Assembly (NCBI GenBank): GCA_023229685.1 | Contig: JALNYT010000008.1 | Coordinates: forward strand, 1 to 64,000 | Source of the DNA: Sulfuritalea sp. | GTDB lineage: Bacteria > Pseudomonadota > Gammaproteobacteria > Burkholderiales > Rhodocyclaceae | Length of the DNA stretch: 64,000 bases | Reading direction: 5' to 3' | Shown: positions 45,144 through 53,115 of the stretch, one piece after another | Numbering within the stretch: position 1 is the stretch's first letter | Layout of the letters: each line of letters starts with the position of its first letter | Made by a program: the position numbers and the translations under genes | Notes under the pieces: generated by a model | Told to the model about the DNA's origin: nothing | The model's database searches: none | Seen by the model: only the letters and a program-made list of their open reading frames with translations

Positions 45144-45445
45144 GACTTCGGCAATACCTGCTTGAAGGGGCGTACCGTGACGCGGGCATAAACGCCGGCG
45201 GCGACATAGGGGTCGGCATCGGCCCAGGCCTGCGCCGCGGCCAGCGAATCGAACTCGGCCACGATCAGGCTGCCGGCAAAGCCGGCGGGTCCCGGGTCCG
45301 GGCTGTCGATCGCGGGAAAGGGGCCGCCCAGGACCATGCGTCCGGCGGCTTCCAGTTCGAGCAGGCGAGCCAGGTGGGCGGGGCGGCTGGCGACGCGCTG
45401 GGGAAGGCTGTCCGGCACGTCTTCGCCGACTATGGCATACAGCAT
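45140..45445 (-). CDS. yciI: YciI-family protein
   Basis: 101 residues, ferredoxin-like YCII domain. MLYAIVGEDVPDSLPQR, then a conserved histidine in RPAHLARLLELEAAG, and DPYVAAGVYARVTVRPF near the end. The function of the family is not settled. It lies between yciB and bolA with 1- and 4-base overlaps, an arrangement common in proteobacteria. Confidence 0.9.
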   Translation of the reverse strand: MLYAIVGEDVPDSLPQRVASRPAHLARLLELEAAGRMVLGGPFPAIDSPDPGPAGFAGSLIVAEFDSLAAAQAWADADPYVAAGVYARVTVRPFKQVLPKS

Positions 45446-46017
45446 CAGGGCTTCTCCGCAGGGGCGTTCGGTTGGGTGGAGGCTTCCTTCTCCTCGGGTA
45501 TGTACCTGGCGAGCACGATGCCCTGGAGAACAATGAAGAAAATCATCAATCCCATGCCGCCGAAGAGTTTGAAGCTGACCCAGGTGTCGGTGCTGAAGTT
45601 GAAGGCTACGTAGAGGTTGAGCACGCCCATGACTGCGAAGAAGCCGATCCAGGCGAAATTGAGCCGGCTCCAGATGGCTTCAGGCAGCTGAATCTCCTTG
45701 TCCAGCATGGCGCGGATCAGGTTCTTGCCAAAAAACCGTGCGGAGCCGAACAGCGTCACGGCGAACAGCCAATAGAGCACCGTCGGCTTCCATTTGATGA
45801 AGGTCTCATCGTGCAGGATCAGGGTCGCGCCGCCGAACACCACTACCAGCGCCAGACTGATCCAGAGCATGGTGTCCACCTTGCCGTGGCGATGCCAGAC
45901 CCAGCCGATCTGCGATGCCGTGGCGGCGATCACCACGCCGGTGGCGATATAGATGTCGAAAGTCTTGAACGCGATAAAGAAAAGGATGATCGGGAAGAGG
46001 TCGAATAGAAATTTCAT
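45445..46017 (-). CDS. yciB: inner membrane-spanning protein YciB (septation protein A family)
   Basis: 190 residues, five or six membrane helices starting immediately (MKFLFDLFPIILFFIAFK). Conserved polar residues are in KTFDIYIATG, KWKPTVLYW and WSRLNFAWIGFF. The family is linked to envelope synthesis and septation. It heads a yciB-yciI-bolA unit. It is preceded by a 17-base gap to msrB. Confidence 0.92.
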   Translation of the reverse strand: MKFLFDLFPIILFFIAFKTFDIYIATGVVIAATASQIGWVWHRHGKVDTMLWISLALVVVFGGATLILHDETFIKWKPTVLYWLFAVTLFGSARFFGKNLIRAMLDKEIQLPEAIWSRLNFAWIGFFAVMGVLNLYVAFNFSTDTWVSFKLFGGMGLMIFFIVLQGIVLARYIPEEKEASTQPNAPAEKP

Positions 46018-46034
46018 GGGCCGGATTGTAGCGC

Positions 46035-46448
46035 TTAGCGCTGTTTGGACTGCTTGTCGAGGTCGATCGAGGCCGAGTTGATGCAGTAACGCAAGCCGGC
46101 GGGTGCCGGCCCGTCGGGAAAGACGTGGCCCAGATGGGCGCCACAGTTGCTGCAGACGACCTCGGTGCGACTCATGAGCAGACTTTGGTCTTCAATCTCG
46201 GTGATGCGCTGGCTATCCATGGGGGCAGTGAAACTGGGCCAGCCGCAGCCGGAACCGAACTTTGCGGCGGATTCGAACAAGGGTTCGCCGCAGCCGATGC
46301 AGCGATAGGTGCCGGGATCCTTGCAGTCCCAGTATTCGCCGCTGAAAGGGCGCTCGGTGCCCTTTTCGCGGACGACATGGTATTGCATGGGCGTAAGCTG
46401 CGCGCGCCATTCGGCTTCGGTCTTGCTGATCTTCGGTTTATTGCTCAT
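46035..46448 (-). CDS. msrB: peptide-methionine (R)-S-oxide reductase
   Basis: 137 residues from ATG 46448 (MSNKPKISKTEAEWR). It reduces methionine-R-sulfoxide. Zinc-binding CxxC pairs are in YRCIGCGEPL and VVCSNCGAHLGH, and the catalytic cysteine is in GLRYCINSASIDL. GGAGG-like sequence upstream (GGAGGCCCTC on the coding strand) fits the start. The upstream 21 codons of the longer frame are unrelated. Confidence 0.96.
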   Translation of the reverse strand: MSNKPKISKTEAEWRAQLTPMQYHVVREKGTERPFSGEYWDCKDPGTYRCIGCGEPLFESAAKFGSGCGWPSFTAPMDSQRITEIEDQSLLMSRTEVVCSNCGAHLGHVFPDGPAPAGLRYCINSASIDLDKQSKQR

Positions 46449-46516
46449 GAGGGCCTCCGGGCGCTGACTATAATTGGGGTCATGGCTTTTCAGATCAAGC
46501 AGCATATACAAAAAAG

Positions 46517-46645
46517 TTATGTCCCCGGAGCGTGCGAGGGGGGCGGTATCCCCCGGTGGGATATGTCCCCGGAGCGTGCGACGGGGACGGTGCGCTGCAC
46601 GCCTGGAACGCCGCTTTGCGGGCAGGCGGCTCCTGGTGGGATCAG
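46517..46645 (-). repeat. TCCCACC-GTCCCC-GGGGACATAA element, copies 2a and 2b in tandem
   Basis: Two adjacent copies in the minus orientation. TATGTCCCCGGAGCGTGCGA occurs at 46519 and again at 46562. Copy 2a ends in ATCCCACCGGGGGATACC (reverse complement of 46544-46562). Copy 2b has an insertion before its CCTGGTGGGAT (46632-46642). They fill the space between the msrB and dadA start codons and create a spurious 41-codon extension of the dadA frame. Confidence 0.75.
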
Positions 46646-46654
46646 GATGACGCG

Positions 46655-47908
46655 ATGCGCGTGACCGTGCTCGGTGCCGGCGTGGTCGGCGTCACCAGCG
46701 CATGGTATCTGGCGGCGGACGGCCATGAGGTCACGGTGATCGAGCGCCAGCCTCAGCCGGCGCAGGAAACCAGTTTCGCCAACGGCGGCCAGATATCGGT
46801 CAGCCACGCCGAACCCTGGGCCAACCCGCAAGCCCCGTTGAAGGCGCTGAAATGGATGGGGCGTGAAGATGCGCCCCTGTTGTGGCGCTTGCGTGCCGAC
46901 CCGGCGCAGTGGGCGTGGGGCCTGCGTTTTTTGCGCGAATGCACGGCGGCGCGGGCGCGCGCCAATGTCGGCGCCATCGTGCGTCTCGGGCTGGCCAGTC
47001 GCACCGCCCTGCGGTCCCTGCGACGGGAATTGGCGCTTGAGTACGATCATCTGGAACGCGGGATCCTGCATTTCTATACCGATTCCCACGAATTCGAGCA
47101 TGCGCTGCCGCAGGCGGCCTTGATGCGCGAGTTCGGTTGTGATCGGGTGCCGAAGACGGCTGCGGAATGCCTTGCCATCGAGCCGGCGCTGGCGGACTCG
47201 AGAGTGCCGGTGGTGGGCGGCACCTATACCGCCGGCGACGAATCCGGCGACGCTCGGCGATTTACCGAGGCTCTGGCGCAGCATGCGACGGCTCGGGGTG
47301 TGCGCTTCCGCTATGGCGAAAGCGTGACGGCGCTGCTGCGTGAAGGCGATCGGCTGGCGGGCGTGCTTCTGGCCTCGGGGGAGAAGTTGCGGGCCGACAT
47401 GACCGTGCTCGCACTGGGCAGCTATTCGCCGCTGCTGCTGAAGCCTCTGGGCCTGCGTCTGCCGGTCTACCCGGCCAAAGGCTATTCGGCGACGCTGGCG
47501 CTGCCCGACGGAGCGGTGGCGCCGTCGGTGAGCCTTACCGATGACGGCCACAAGATCGTTATCTCGCGTCTCGGGCAGTCGCTGCGCGTGGCCGGCACGG
47601 CAGAGTTCAATGGCTACGATACTTCGCTCAACGCGGCACGCTGCGCAGCCCTGTTGCACCGCACCTGCGAAATCTTTCCCGGGCTGGCGGCGGTGAGCAA
47701 TGTCGAGTACTGGGCCGGCCTGCGGCCAGCCACGCCCGGCAATGTACCGCTGGTAGGCGGCATGGCCGCCGCCGGCTTGGCCGGGTTGTGGCTCAATACC
47801 GGCCACGGCACGCTGGGCTGGACTCTGGCATGCGGTTCGGCAAGGCTATTGGCAGATCTGGTGGCCGGCCGTGATCCGGGGCTGGACGCGGCGCCTTACC
47901 GGTTCTGA
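46655..47908 (+). CDS. dadA: D-amino acid dehydrogenase, small-subunit type
   Basis: 417 residues from ATG 46655 (MRVTVLGAGVVGVTSAW). FAD-binding Rossmann GAGVVGVTSAWYLAADGHEV, then the DadA signature ETSFANGGQISVSHAEPW, and GLRPATPGNVPLVGG with NTGHGTLGWTLACGS at the C-terminus. It oxidatively deaminates D-amino acids into the respiratory chain. No alanine racemase is adjacent; alr is about 18 kb upstream. The longer upstream frame is made of repeat sequence and is rejected. Confidence 0.95.
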   Translation: MRVTVLGAGVVGVTSAWYLAADGHEVTVIERQPQPAQETSFANGGQISVSHAEPWANPQAPLKALKWMGREDAPLLWRLRADPAQWAWGLRFLRECTAARARANVGAIVRLGLASRTALRSLRRELALEYDHLERGILHFYTDSHEFEHALPQAALMREFGCDRVPKTAAECLAIEPALADSRVPVVGGTYTAGDESGDARRFTEALAQHATARGVRFRYGESVTALLREGDRLAGVLLASGEKLRADMTVLALGSYSPLLLKPLGLRLPVYPAKGYSATLALPDGAVAPSVSLTDDGHKIVISRLGQSLRVAGTAEFNGYDTSLNAARCAALLHRTCEIFPGLAAVSNVEYWAGLRPATPGNVPLVGGMAAAGLAGLWLNTGHGTLGWTLACGSARLLADLVAGRDPGLDAAPYRF

Positions 47909-47980
47909 AAATCGGCTTGCTCTGCACTTCCTTCGGGTTGCCGTCAGCGCCTGCTATTCAAACCAAAAACCATAATTCCA

Positions 47981-48095
47981 GCCACAGAGGTCACAGAGAA
48001 CACAGAGAGGACAAGGGCTTGCGGCCGCTCGTCGCCGGGCGGCAAGCAACAGGTCGCCCAGCTTTTTCTCTGTGAACTCTGTGTCCTCTGTGGCC
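47981..48095. repeat. CACAGAG 9-bp-periodic inverted repeat, copy 3
   Basis: Left arm 47981-48010 (GCCACAG then CACAGAG units) and right arm 48066-48095 (CTCTGTG units ending GGCC). Unlike copies 1 and 2 the arms enclose about 55 bases, a GC-rich insert. It lies between dadA and the convergent DUF2863-type gene. Confidence 0.85.
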
Positions 48096-48111
48096 AAAGA
48101 GGTTTTGAAGT

Positions 48112-49284
48112 TCAGTGCAGATGCCGGGGCGCGGTTTCGGCCTGTTCTTCCGGCAGTTCGGCGTGTACCGGTTCGCCTTCGGGGTTCGGATACAGTGGGG
48201 CGCCGCAGTCGTCGCAGAACTCCAGTGGAAAACGCTGGTCGAGCATCAGCACGCTGGCGACACCGGCCTCGCGTAGCGTGGCTTCGATCTGCGCCGGCGC
48301 ATCGTTGTTTTCGTCCTCGTGTTCGAGCAGCGGCCAGACCACGCCGTGCACCACGTCACTGCTGCCGCGCAGGGTGAAGCCGATGCGGAATTCCTCGAGT
48401 TGGCGATCATGGAACGGCGCCACTACGGCACGAAGATCGGCGGCCGGCTGATTCAGCACGGTTTGCAGAAAGGCCACGGCGGCGCGCAGCGACCAGGGTC
48501 GCGAGGCGCGGTCGGCGTCGCGCACCGCGGCGTGGTAGGCCAGTACCGGCAGGAACTCGACGGCGCAGGCGGGCAGCAGCGGGCGCAACGCATCGCCGCC
48601 CTGAAGCGCCCATTGGCGGAAGGACTCCGCCGGATCGCCGTCATCTTCCTGCCAGCGGAACAGCGCCGCACCGCGCGGCGCGGCGACGGCGCCCACCAGG
48701 TAGCGGGTATCGGACAGGAAAGTCATGGTTTCAGCCAGCTGCGCCGGGTCGATTTTCAGGTTGCGGCCATGGAGCGCGGCTTTGGCCAGCTTGTCCGCCA
48801 GTTGCGCCGTGTCGACGTAGTTTTGTGGCAACTGGTCCGGGCTGTACAGGATGTCGCTGAGGCCGAGCCTGGCATCGCCAGCCAGCACATGGGCCTGCAG
48901 GTGGACCCGCACCGCATCCAGCAGCGCCGCAGGAATGGTGCCCGACGGAATCTGGAAGCGCGACCAGGCCAGCAGAGGCACGGCGATCATGACCACATCA
49001 AAGCCGCCGCTTGTCTCGGCACGGCGCGTCTCGGCGCAGGACTCGATCATGTCGGCCAGTTCGTCATAGGCGCGCGAGCCGCCGTTGTACAACTGGTCGA
49101 GGACGGCGACCAGGGTTTCCTCCCCTTTATCGGCCAGCAGGTGGTCTATGTGAGCTGCCAGGCGGGTTTCCCAGTAGGCATCCTCGATCCGGTTGGATGA
49201 CTGGCTGAGCCGCGTTGCGAGACGGGTGAGAAGTTCGGAGTCCGGCGTCTGGCGGGCGCGGCGCGGAAGGCGGTTGCGTTTCAT
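48112..49284 (-). CDS. DUF2863-type hypothetical protein
   Basis: 390 residues, soluble, alpha-rich. The C-terminus contains CDDCGAPLYPNPEGEPVHAELP, which resembles a half zinc ribbon. The N-terminal half has SQSSNRIEDAYWETRL and FDVVMIAVPLLAWSRF. The overall match is to a family of unknown function that I associate with betaproteobacteria (DUF2863); the name is from memory. No enzymatic motif is visible. Confidence 0.65.
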   Translation of the reverse strand: MKRNRLPRRARQTPDSELLTRLATRLSQSSNRIEDAYWETRLAAHIDHLLADKGEETLVAVLDQLYNGGSRAYDELADMIESCAETRRAETSGGFDVVMIAVPLLAWSRFQIPSGTIPAALLDAVRVHLQAHVLAGDARLGLSDILYSPDQLPQNYVDTAQLADKLAKAALHGRNLKIDPAQLAETMTFLSDTRYLVGAVAAPRGAALFRWQEDDGDPAESFRQWALQGGDALRPLLPACAVEFLPVLAYHAAVRDADRASRPWSLRAAVAFLQTVLNQPAADLRAVVAPFHDRQLEEFRIGFTLRGSSDVVHGVVWPLLEHEDENNDAPAQIEATLREAGVASVLMLDQRFPLEFCDDCGAPLYPNPEGEPVHAELPEEQAETAPRHLH

Positions 49285-49412
49285 GGCGGGATGAGGCCGA
49301 AAAAATAAGCCGGCAGAAGCGGCGAGAGGGAATTCTACCAGTTGGATGGAAGCGGGATTCGCCTCGATTAGCTGATAAAATCCGCATGTTTTTTTGCCAG
49401 CGGCGGTGACCG

Positions 49413-50051
49413 ATGTTCTCGCGATTGATGCCCAGAGAGGCCAAGTTCTTCGATTTGTTCAATGCCCACGCTGACCTGATCGTCAAGGGCGGCAAGCAAC
49501 TGGTGGCTTTGGTAGATGATCTGGGCAAAGGCCACGATGTGCTGGCGCAGCATGTGCAGGCCATCGACGAGATCGAGACGGCGGCCGACAAGATTACCCA
49601 CCAAACTATTGCGCTGCTGCATACCTCTTTCAACACGCCGCTGGATCGCGACGAGATTCACCACTTGATCATGCGCATGGACGATATCCTTGACCTGATC
49701 CAGGATTTCGCCGAGGCGATGTATCTCTATGACATCCGTGAGTTGACGCCGGAAGCAACGCAGCTCTCGGACATTGTCGCCGCCAGTTGCGAGCGGGTGC
49801 GGTCCGCCGTGATCCTGCTGCACAAGATGGACAATGCGCCGGCCATGCTCAAGCTGTGTCGCGAGATAGATCAACTCGAGTCCGATGCCGACCGCGCCAT
49901 GCGCACCGGCATTACCAAGCTGTTCCGGGAAGAGGCGGATGTGCGCCAGTTGATCAAGATGAAGGGCATCTACGAGCTACTGGAGTCGGTGACCGATCGA
50001 GCCGAGGACGTCGCCAATATCATCGAGGGCATCATCCTCGAGAATTCCTGA
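49413..50051 (+). CDS. PhoU-like DUF47 family protein
   Basis: 212 residues, all helical, resembling PhoU three-helix repeats (MPREAKFFDLFNAHADLIVKG, HQTIALLHTSFNTPLDRDEI, REEADVRQLIKMKGIYELLES). The HxxxD/E repeats may bind metal clusters. It is encoded 9 bases before the phosphate transporter gene. DUF47 proteins of this type are thought to regulate the Pit partner. Confidence 0.93.
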   Translation: MFSRLMPREAKFFDLFNAHADLIVKGGKQLVALVDDLGKGHDVLAQHVQAIDEIETAADKITHQTIALLHTSFNTPLDRDEIHHLIMRMDDILDLIQDFAEAMYLYDIRELTPEATQLSDIVAASCERVRSAVILLHKMDNAPAMLKLCREIDQLESDADRAMRTGITKLFREEADVRQLIKMKGIYELLESVTDRAEDVANIIEGIILENS

Positions 50052-50060
50052 ACGACCGTC

Positions 50061-51068
50061 ATGCAAACGGTCGAGATGAGTCTGACGGTGATCGTGGTGC
50101 TGGTGCTCCTGGCGCTGGTCTTCGATTTCATGAACGGCTTTCACGACGCGGCGAATTCCATCGCCACCATCGTTTCGACGCGGGTACTGAAGCCCCATCA
50201 GGCGGTGATCTGGGCCGCCGTGTTCAATGTGGTCGCGATATTCATTTTTCAGCTTACCGTGGCCAAGACCATTGGCAAGGGCACCATCGATCCGGACATC
50301 GTCGATTACCACGTAGTGTTCGGCGCCTTGATCGCCGGCATTGTCTGGAACACCATCACCTGGTACTACGGAATTCCGTCGAGTTCATCCCACGCGCTGA
50401 TCGGCGGTCTGGTCGGTGCTGCCGTGGCCAAGGGCGGCATGGGGACGCTGATCTGGAGTGGTCTGGGCAAGACCCTGCTGTTCATTGTGATCGCGCCGGT
50501 GCTGGGTTTTCTGCTCGGCGGCTTTCTCATGGTCGCCATCTCCTGGCTGTGCAACAGCATGGCGCCGCGCAAGGTGGACAAGGTGTTTCGCCGTTTGCAG
50601 CTGTTGTCTGCAGCCGCCTACAGCATCGGCCATGGCGGCAACGATGCGCAGAAGACCATTGGCATCATCTGGATGTTACTGCTGGCGGCCGGAATTACCC
50701 CCGCGGATGAATCGGTGCCGGTCTGGGTCATCGTTGCCTGCTATACCTCGATGGGTCTGGGCACCATGTTTGGCGGCTGGCGCATCGTCCGCACCATGGG
50801 CCAGCGCATCACCAAGCTGAATCAGGCCAAGGGCTTTTCCGCCAACATGGGTGGCGCGATCACTTTGTTCATGTCCACCCTGATGGGGATTCCGGTATCG
50901 ACGACACACACCATCACTGGCGCGATCGCCGGAGTCGGCTCAACCGGCGGACCGAGGAACGTGCGCTGGGGCGTTGCCGGCGGCATAGTCTGGGCCTGGA
51001 TCCTGACTATTCCGGCCAGCGCGCTGATTGCGGCCATTGCCTGGTGGATCGGCCGATTGGTGCTGTGA
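50061..51068 (+). CDS. pit: low-affinity inorganic phosphate transporter (Pit)
   Basis: 335 residues, about 10 membrane helices. Two inverted signature regions are visible: FMNGFHDAANSIATIVSTRV and, near the second half, SIGHGGNDAQKTIG, typical of PiT permeases, which import metal-phosphate with protons. ATG 50061 or 50076 (MSLTVIVVLV) could be used. It pairs with the preceding DUF47 gene. Confidence 0.95.
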   Translation: MQTVEMSLTVIVVLVLLALVFDFMNGFHDAANSIATIVSTRVLKPHQAVIWAAVFNVVAIFIFQLTVAKTIGKGTIDPDIVDYHVVFGALIAGIVWNTITWYYGIPSSSSHALIGGLVGAAVAKGGMGTLIWSGLGKTLLFIVIAPVLGFLLGGFLMVAISWLCNSMAPRKVDKVFRRLQLLSAAAYSIGHGGNDAQKTIGIIWMLLLAAGITPADESVPVWVIVACYTSMGLGTMFGGWRIVRTMGQRITKLNQAKGFSANMGGAITLFMSTLMGIPVSTTHTITGAIAGVGSTGGPRNVRWGVAGGIVWAWILTIPASALIAAIAWWIGRLVL

Positions 51069-51120
51069 GTCCGTGCCAGGCGCGGCGACGCCATCATCTG
51101 CCGCCGAGATCCGTTACTGC

Positions 51121-52005
51121 ATGAATGCGCGTATTGCTCCCGGTCCGGCTGCATTCGGATTGATGGTGTTGCTGTGCGCGGTCTGGGGCATGCAACAGGT
51201 GGCGATCAAGGTCGCCAGTGAGGGCATCAGTCCCATCCTGCAAGCCGGATTGCGCTCCGGCATCGCCGCTTTGCTGGTCTTCGCCTGGGCGCGCTGGCGC
51301 GGGATCGCCTTGTTCGCCAGCGATCAGTCGCTGCGGCCGGGCTTGCTGGCAGGATTCCTGTTCGGTCTCGAATTCGTCTTCATCTTCGTCGGCGTCGATC
51401 ACACCACGGTATCGCGCATGGTGGTGTTCCTCTACACCGCACCCTGCTTTACCGTGCTCGGACTGCATTTCTTCGTCCCCGGCGAACGCATGGGCGTGCG
51501 GCAGTGGGCCGGCGTGCTGCTGGCCTTTGCCGGGCTGGTGACGGCCTTCATCGACAAGGCGTCGGGCGGCAGCATGCTGGGTGACGTCTTCGGCGTCCTT
51601 GCCGCGCTGTTCTGGGCGGCGACGACGGTATTGATCCGCGCCACCGCGCTGGCAAAGGTCACGGCGACCAAAGTCCTGCTGTATCAGCTGGTGGTTTCGG
51701 CTGCAGTCATGTTTCCGCTCTCCTGGCTGGTCGGCGAGCGTGGCATCACCGTGCTGTCAACGCCGACTCTCTGGGCGATGGCCTATCAGATCGTGATCGT
51801 TGCCTTCATCAGCTATCTGGCGTGGTTCTGGCTGTTGACGCGTTTTCTTGCGGGCCGGCTGCTGGTGTTCTCGTTCCTGACGCCCCTGTTTGGCGTCCTG
51901 TTCGGCATGCTGCTGATGGGCGACCAGCCCAGCCTGCATTTCTTCGTCGCCGCCGCGATGGTGGTGGGCGGTATCTTCCTGGTCAATCTGCCGGCGAAAA
52001 AGTGA
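51121..52005 (+). CDS. DMT-superfamily (EamA) transporter
   Basis: 294 residues from ATG 51121, ten predicted helices in two EamA repeats (about 8-140 and 155-290). MVLLCAVWGMQQVAIKVASEG is the first repeat (first 20 residues are diagnostic) and FLTPLFGVLFGMLLMGDQPS the second. Substrates of this family are often amino acids or their derivatives; none can be named. Confidence 0.85.
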   Translation: MNARIAPGPAAFGLMVLLCAVWGMQQVAIKVASEGISPILQAGLRSGIAALLVFAWARWRGIALFASDQSLRPGLLAGFLFGLEFVFIFVGVDHTTVSRMVVFLYTAPCFTVLGLHFFVPGERMGVRQWAGVLLAFAGLVTAFIDKASGGSMLGDVFGVLAALFWAATTVLIRATALAKVTATKVLLYQLVVSAAVMFPLSWLVGERGITVLSTPTLWAMAYQIVIVAFISYLAWFWLLTRFLAGRLLVFSFLTPLFGVLFGMLLMGDQPSLHFFVAAAMVVGGIFLVNLPAKK

Positions 52006-52013
52006 ACGACTTA

Positions 52014-52108
52014 TCCCCCACCCCCTTTTCCAGGAAAAGGGGTGACTACGGCTCGCTGTGCTCGCAGGCTCCTGGAGCGGCTGCCTTGGGGCGGCCCAGC
52101 GGCAAGCC
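52014..52108. repeat. CCCCTTTT/AAAAGGGG palindrome element, copy 2
   Basis: CCCCCTTTTCC/GGAAAAGGGG is followed by TGAC, a GC-rich middle, and CCTTGGGGCGGCCCAGCGG ending just before the azlC start. It is the counterpart of 20494-20596, where the same element precedes rnhB. Confidence 0.65.
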
Positions 52109-52804
52109 ATGAACCGGACGCAGGCGTTTTCCCTGGGCCTGAGATCGGTCATGCCGATGTTGCTTGGCGTCGCGCCGTTTGGCGTGATCTACGGCGTCGT
52201 GGCGCTGCAAAGCGGCATTCCCGCCCTGGCGGCGATGGCCATGTCATCGGTTGTTTTTGCCGGTTCCGCGCAGTTCCTGCTGGCGCAACTGGTCGGCGCC
52301 GGTGCACCGCTGCTGCTCACCGCGGGCGCGGTCGGCCTGGTGAATCTGCGCCACGCGCTTTACAGTGCCTCCGTCGCGCCGATGCTGGCGCATCTGCCGC
52401 GGCGCTGGAAAATCCTCCTGGCGTATCTGCTGACCGACGAAGCCTATGCGGCGGCGATTCCGCACCTGATGGCGGTGAAGCCGGATTCGCCGCAGTCGGC
52501 ACAGGCGCACTGGATTCTGTTCGGTTCCGGCTTCGGCCTGTGGGCGGGCTGGCAGTTGGCGACGCTGGCGGGTGTGCTGATCGGCGCGCAACTGCCGGCG
52601 AACCTCGGCTTGGAATTTGCGCTGCCGCTGACCTTCATCGCCATCGTGGTGCCGATGATCGACAGCCGCGCGCGCATTGCTGCGGCATTGGCAGCAGCAG
52701 CGGGGGCTGTTGCCCTTGCCGGCATGCCCTACAAGGTCGGCTTGTTCATTGCTGCCATGGCCGGCCTCGTCGCGGGCATTGCGATGCCGCGGAGGGTCAA
52801 ATGA
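52109..52804 (+). CDS. AzlC-family branched-chain amino acid permease subunit
   Basis: 231 residues from ATG 52109 (MNRTQAFSLGLRSVMP). Hydrophobic, with GLRSVMPMLLGVAPFGVIYG and SSVVFAGSAQFLLAQL, the AzlC signature. AzlC and AzlD together export branched-chain amino acids or related compounds. The upstream codons of the longer frame are the repeat element. It overlaps azlD by 4 bases. Confidence 0.9.
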   Translation: MNRTQAFSLGLRSVMPMLLGVAPFGVIYGVVALQSGIPALAAMAMSSVVFAGSAQFLLAQLVGAGAPLLLTAGAVGLVNLRHALYSASVAPMLAHLPRRWKILLAYLLTDEAYAAAIPHLMAVKPDSPQSAQAHWILFGSGFGLWAGWQLATLAGVLIGAQLPANLGLEFALPLTFIAIVVPMIDSRARIAAALAAAAGAVALAGMPYKVGLFIAAMAGLVAGIAMPRRVK

Positions 52805-53112
52805 ACCTCTGGTGGCTGATGCTGGTCTGCGGCGTGATCACTTTCGCCATTCGATATTCCTTCATCGCCGCCGAGGGACACTATCAACCTCCGACCTGGT
52901 TTCGCCGGCTGCTGCCGTTCGTGCCGATCGCCGCACTGATGGCGCTCACCGCGCCGGAACTGTTGCTGGTGCATGGCGAGATTGTTCTCGGCGGCAGCAA
53001 TCCGCGCCTGTGGGCCGGTCTGGTGGCGATCATCGTTGCCGCGCTGTGGCGCAACACCCTGCTGACCATCGGCTGCGGTTTTCTGGCCCTGTACCTGCTG
53101 CAACGATCCTGA
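52801..53112 (+). CDS. AzlD-family transporter subunit
   Basis: 103 residues, four helices (MNLWWLMLVCGVITFAIRYS at the N-terminus). It is the partner of AzlC and starts at ATG 52801 within the azlC stop region (ATGA). It is convergent with senA, with only 3 bases between the stops. Confidence 0.9.
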   Translation: MNLWWLMLVCGVITFAIRYSFIAAEGHYQPPTWFRRLLPFVPIAALMALTAPELLLVHGEIVLGGSNPRLWAGLVAIIVAALWRNTLLTIGCGFLALYLLQRS

Positions 53113-53115
53113 CGC

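Noticed and set aside
46532..46654. Extended N-terminus for D-amino-acid dehydrogenase
   Set aside because: The extra 41 codons are the tandem repeat element; the FAD-binding Rossmann motif starts at ATG 46655.
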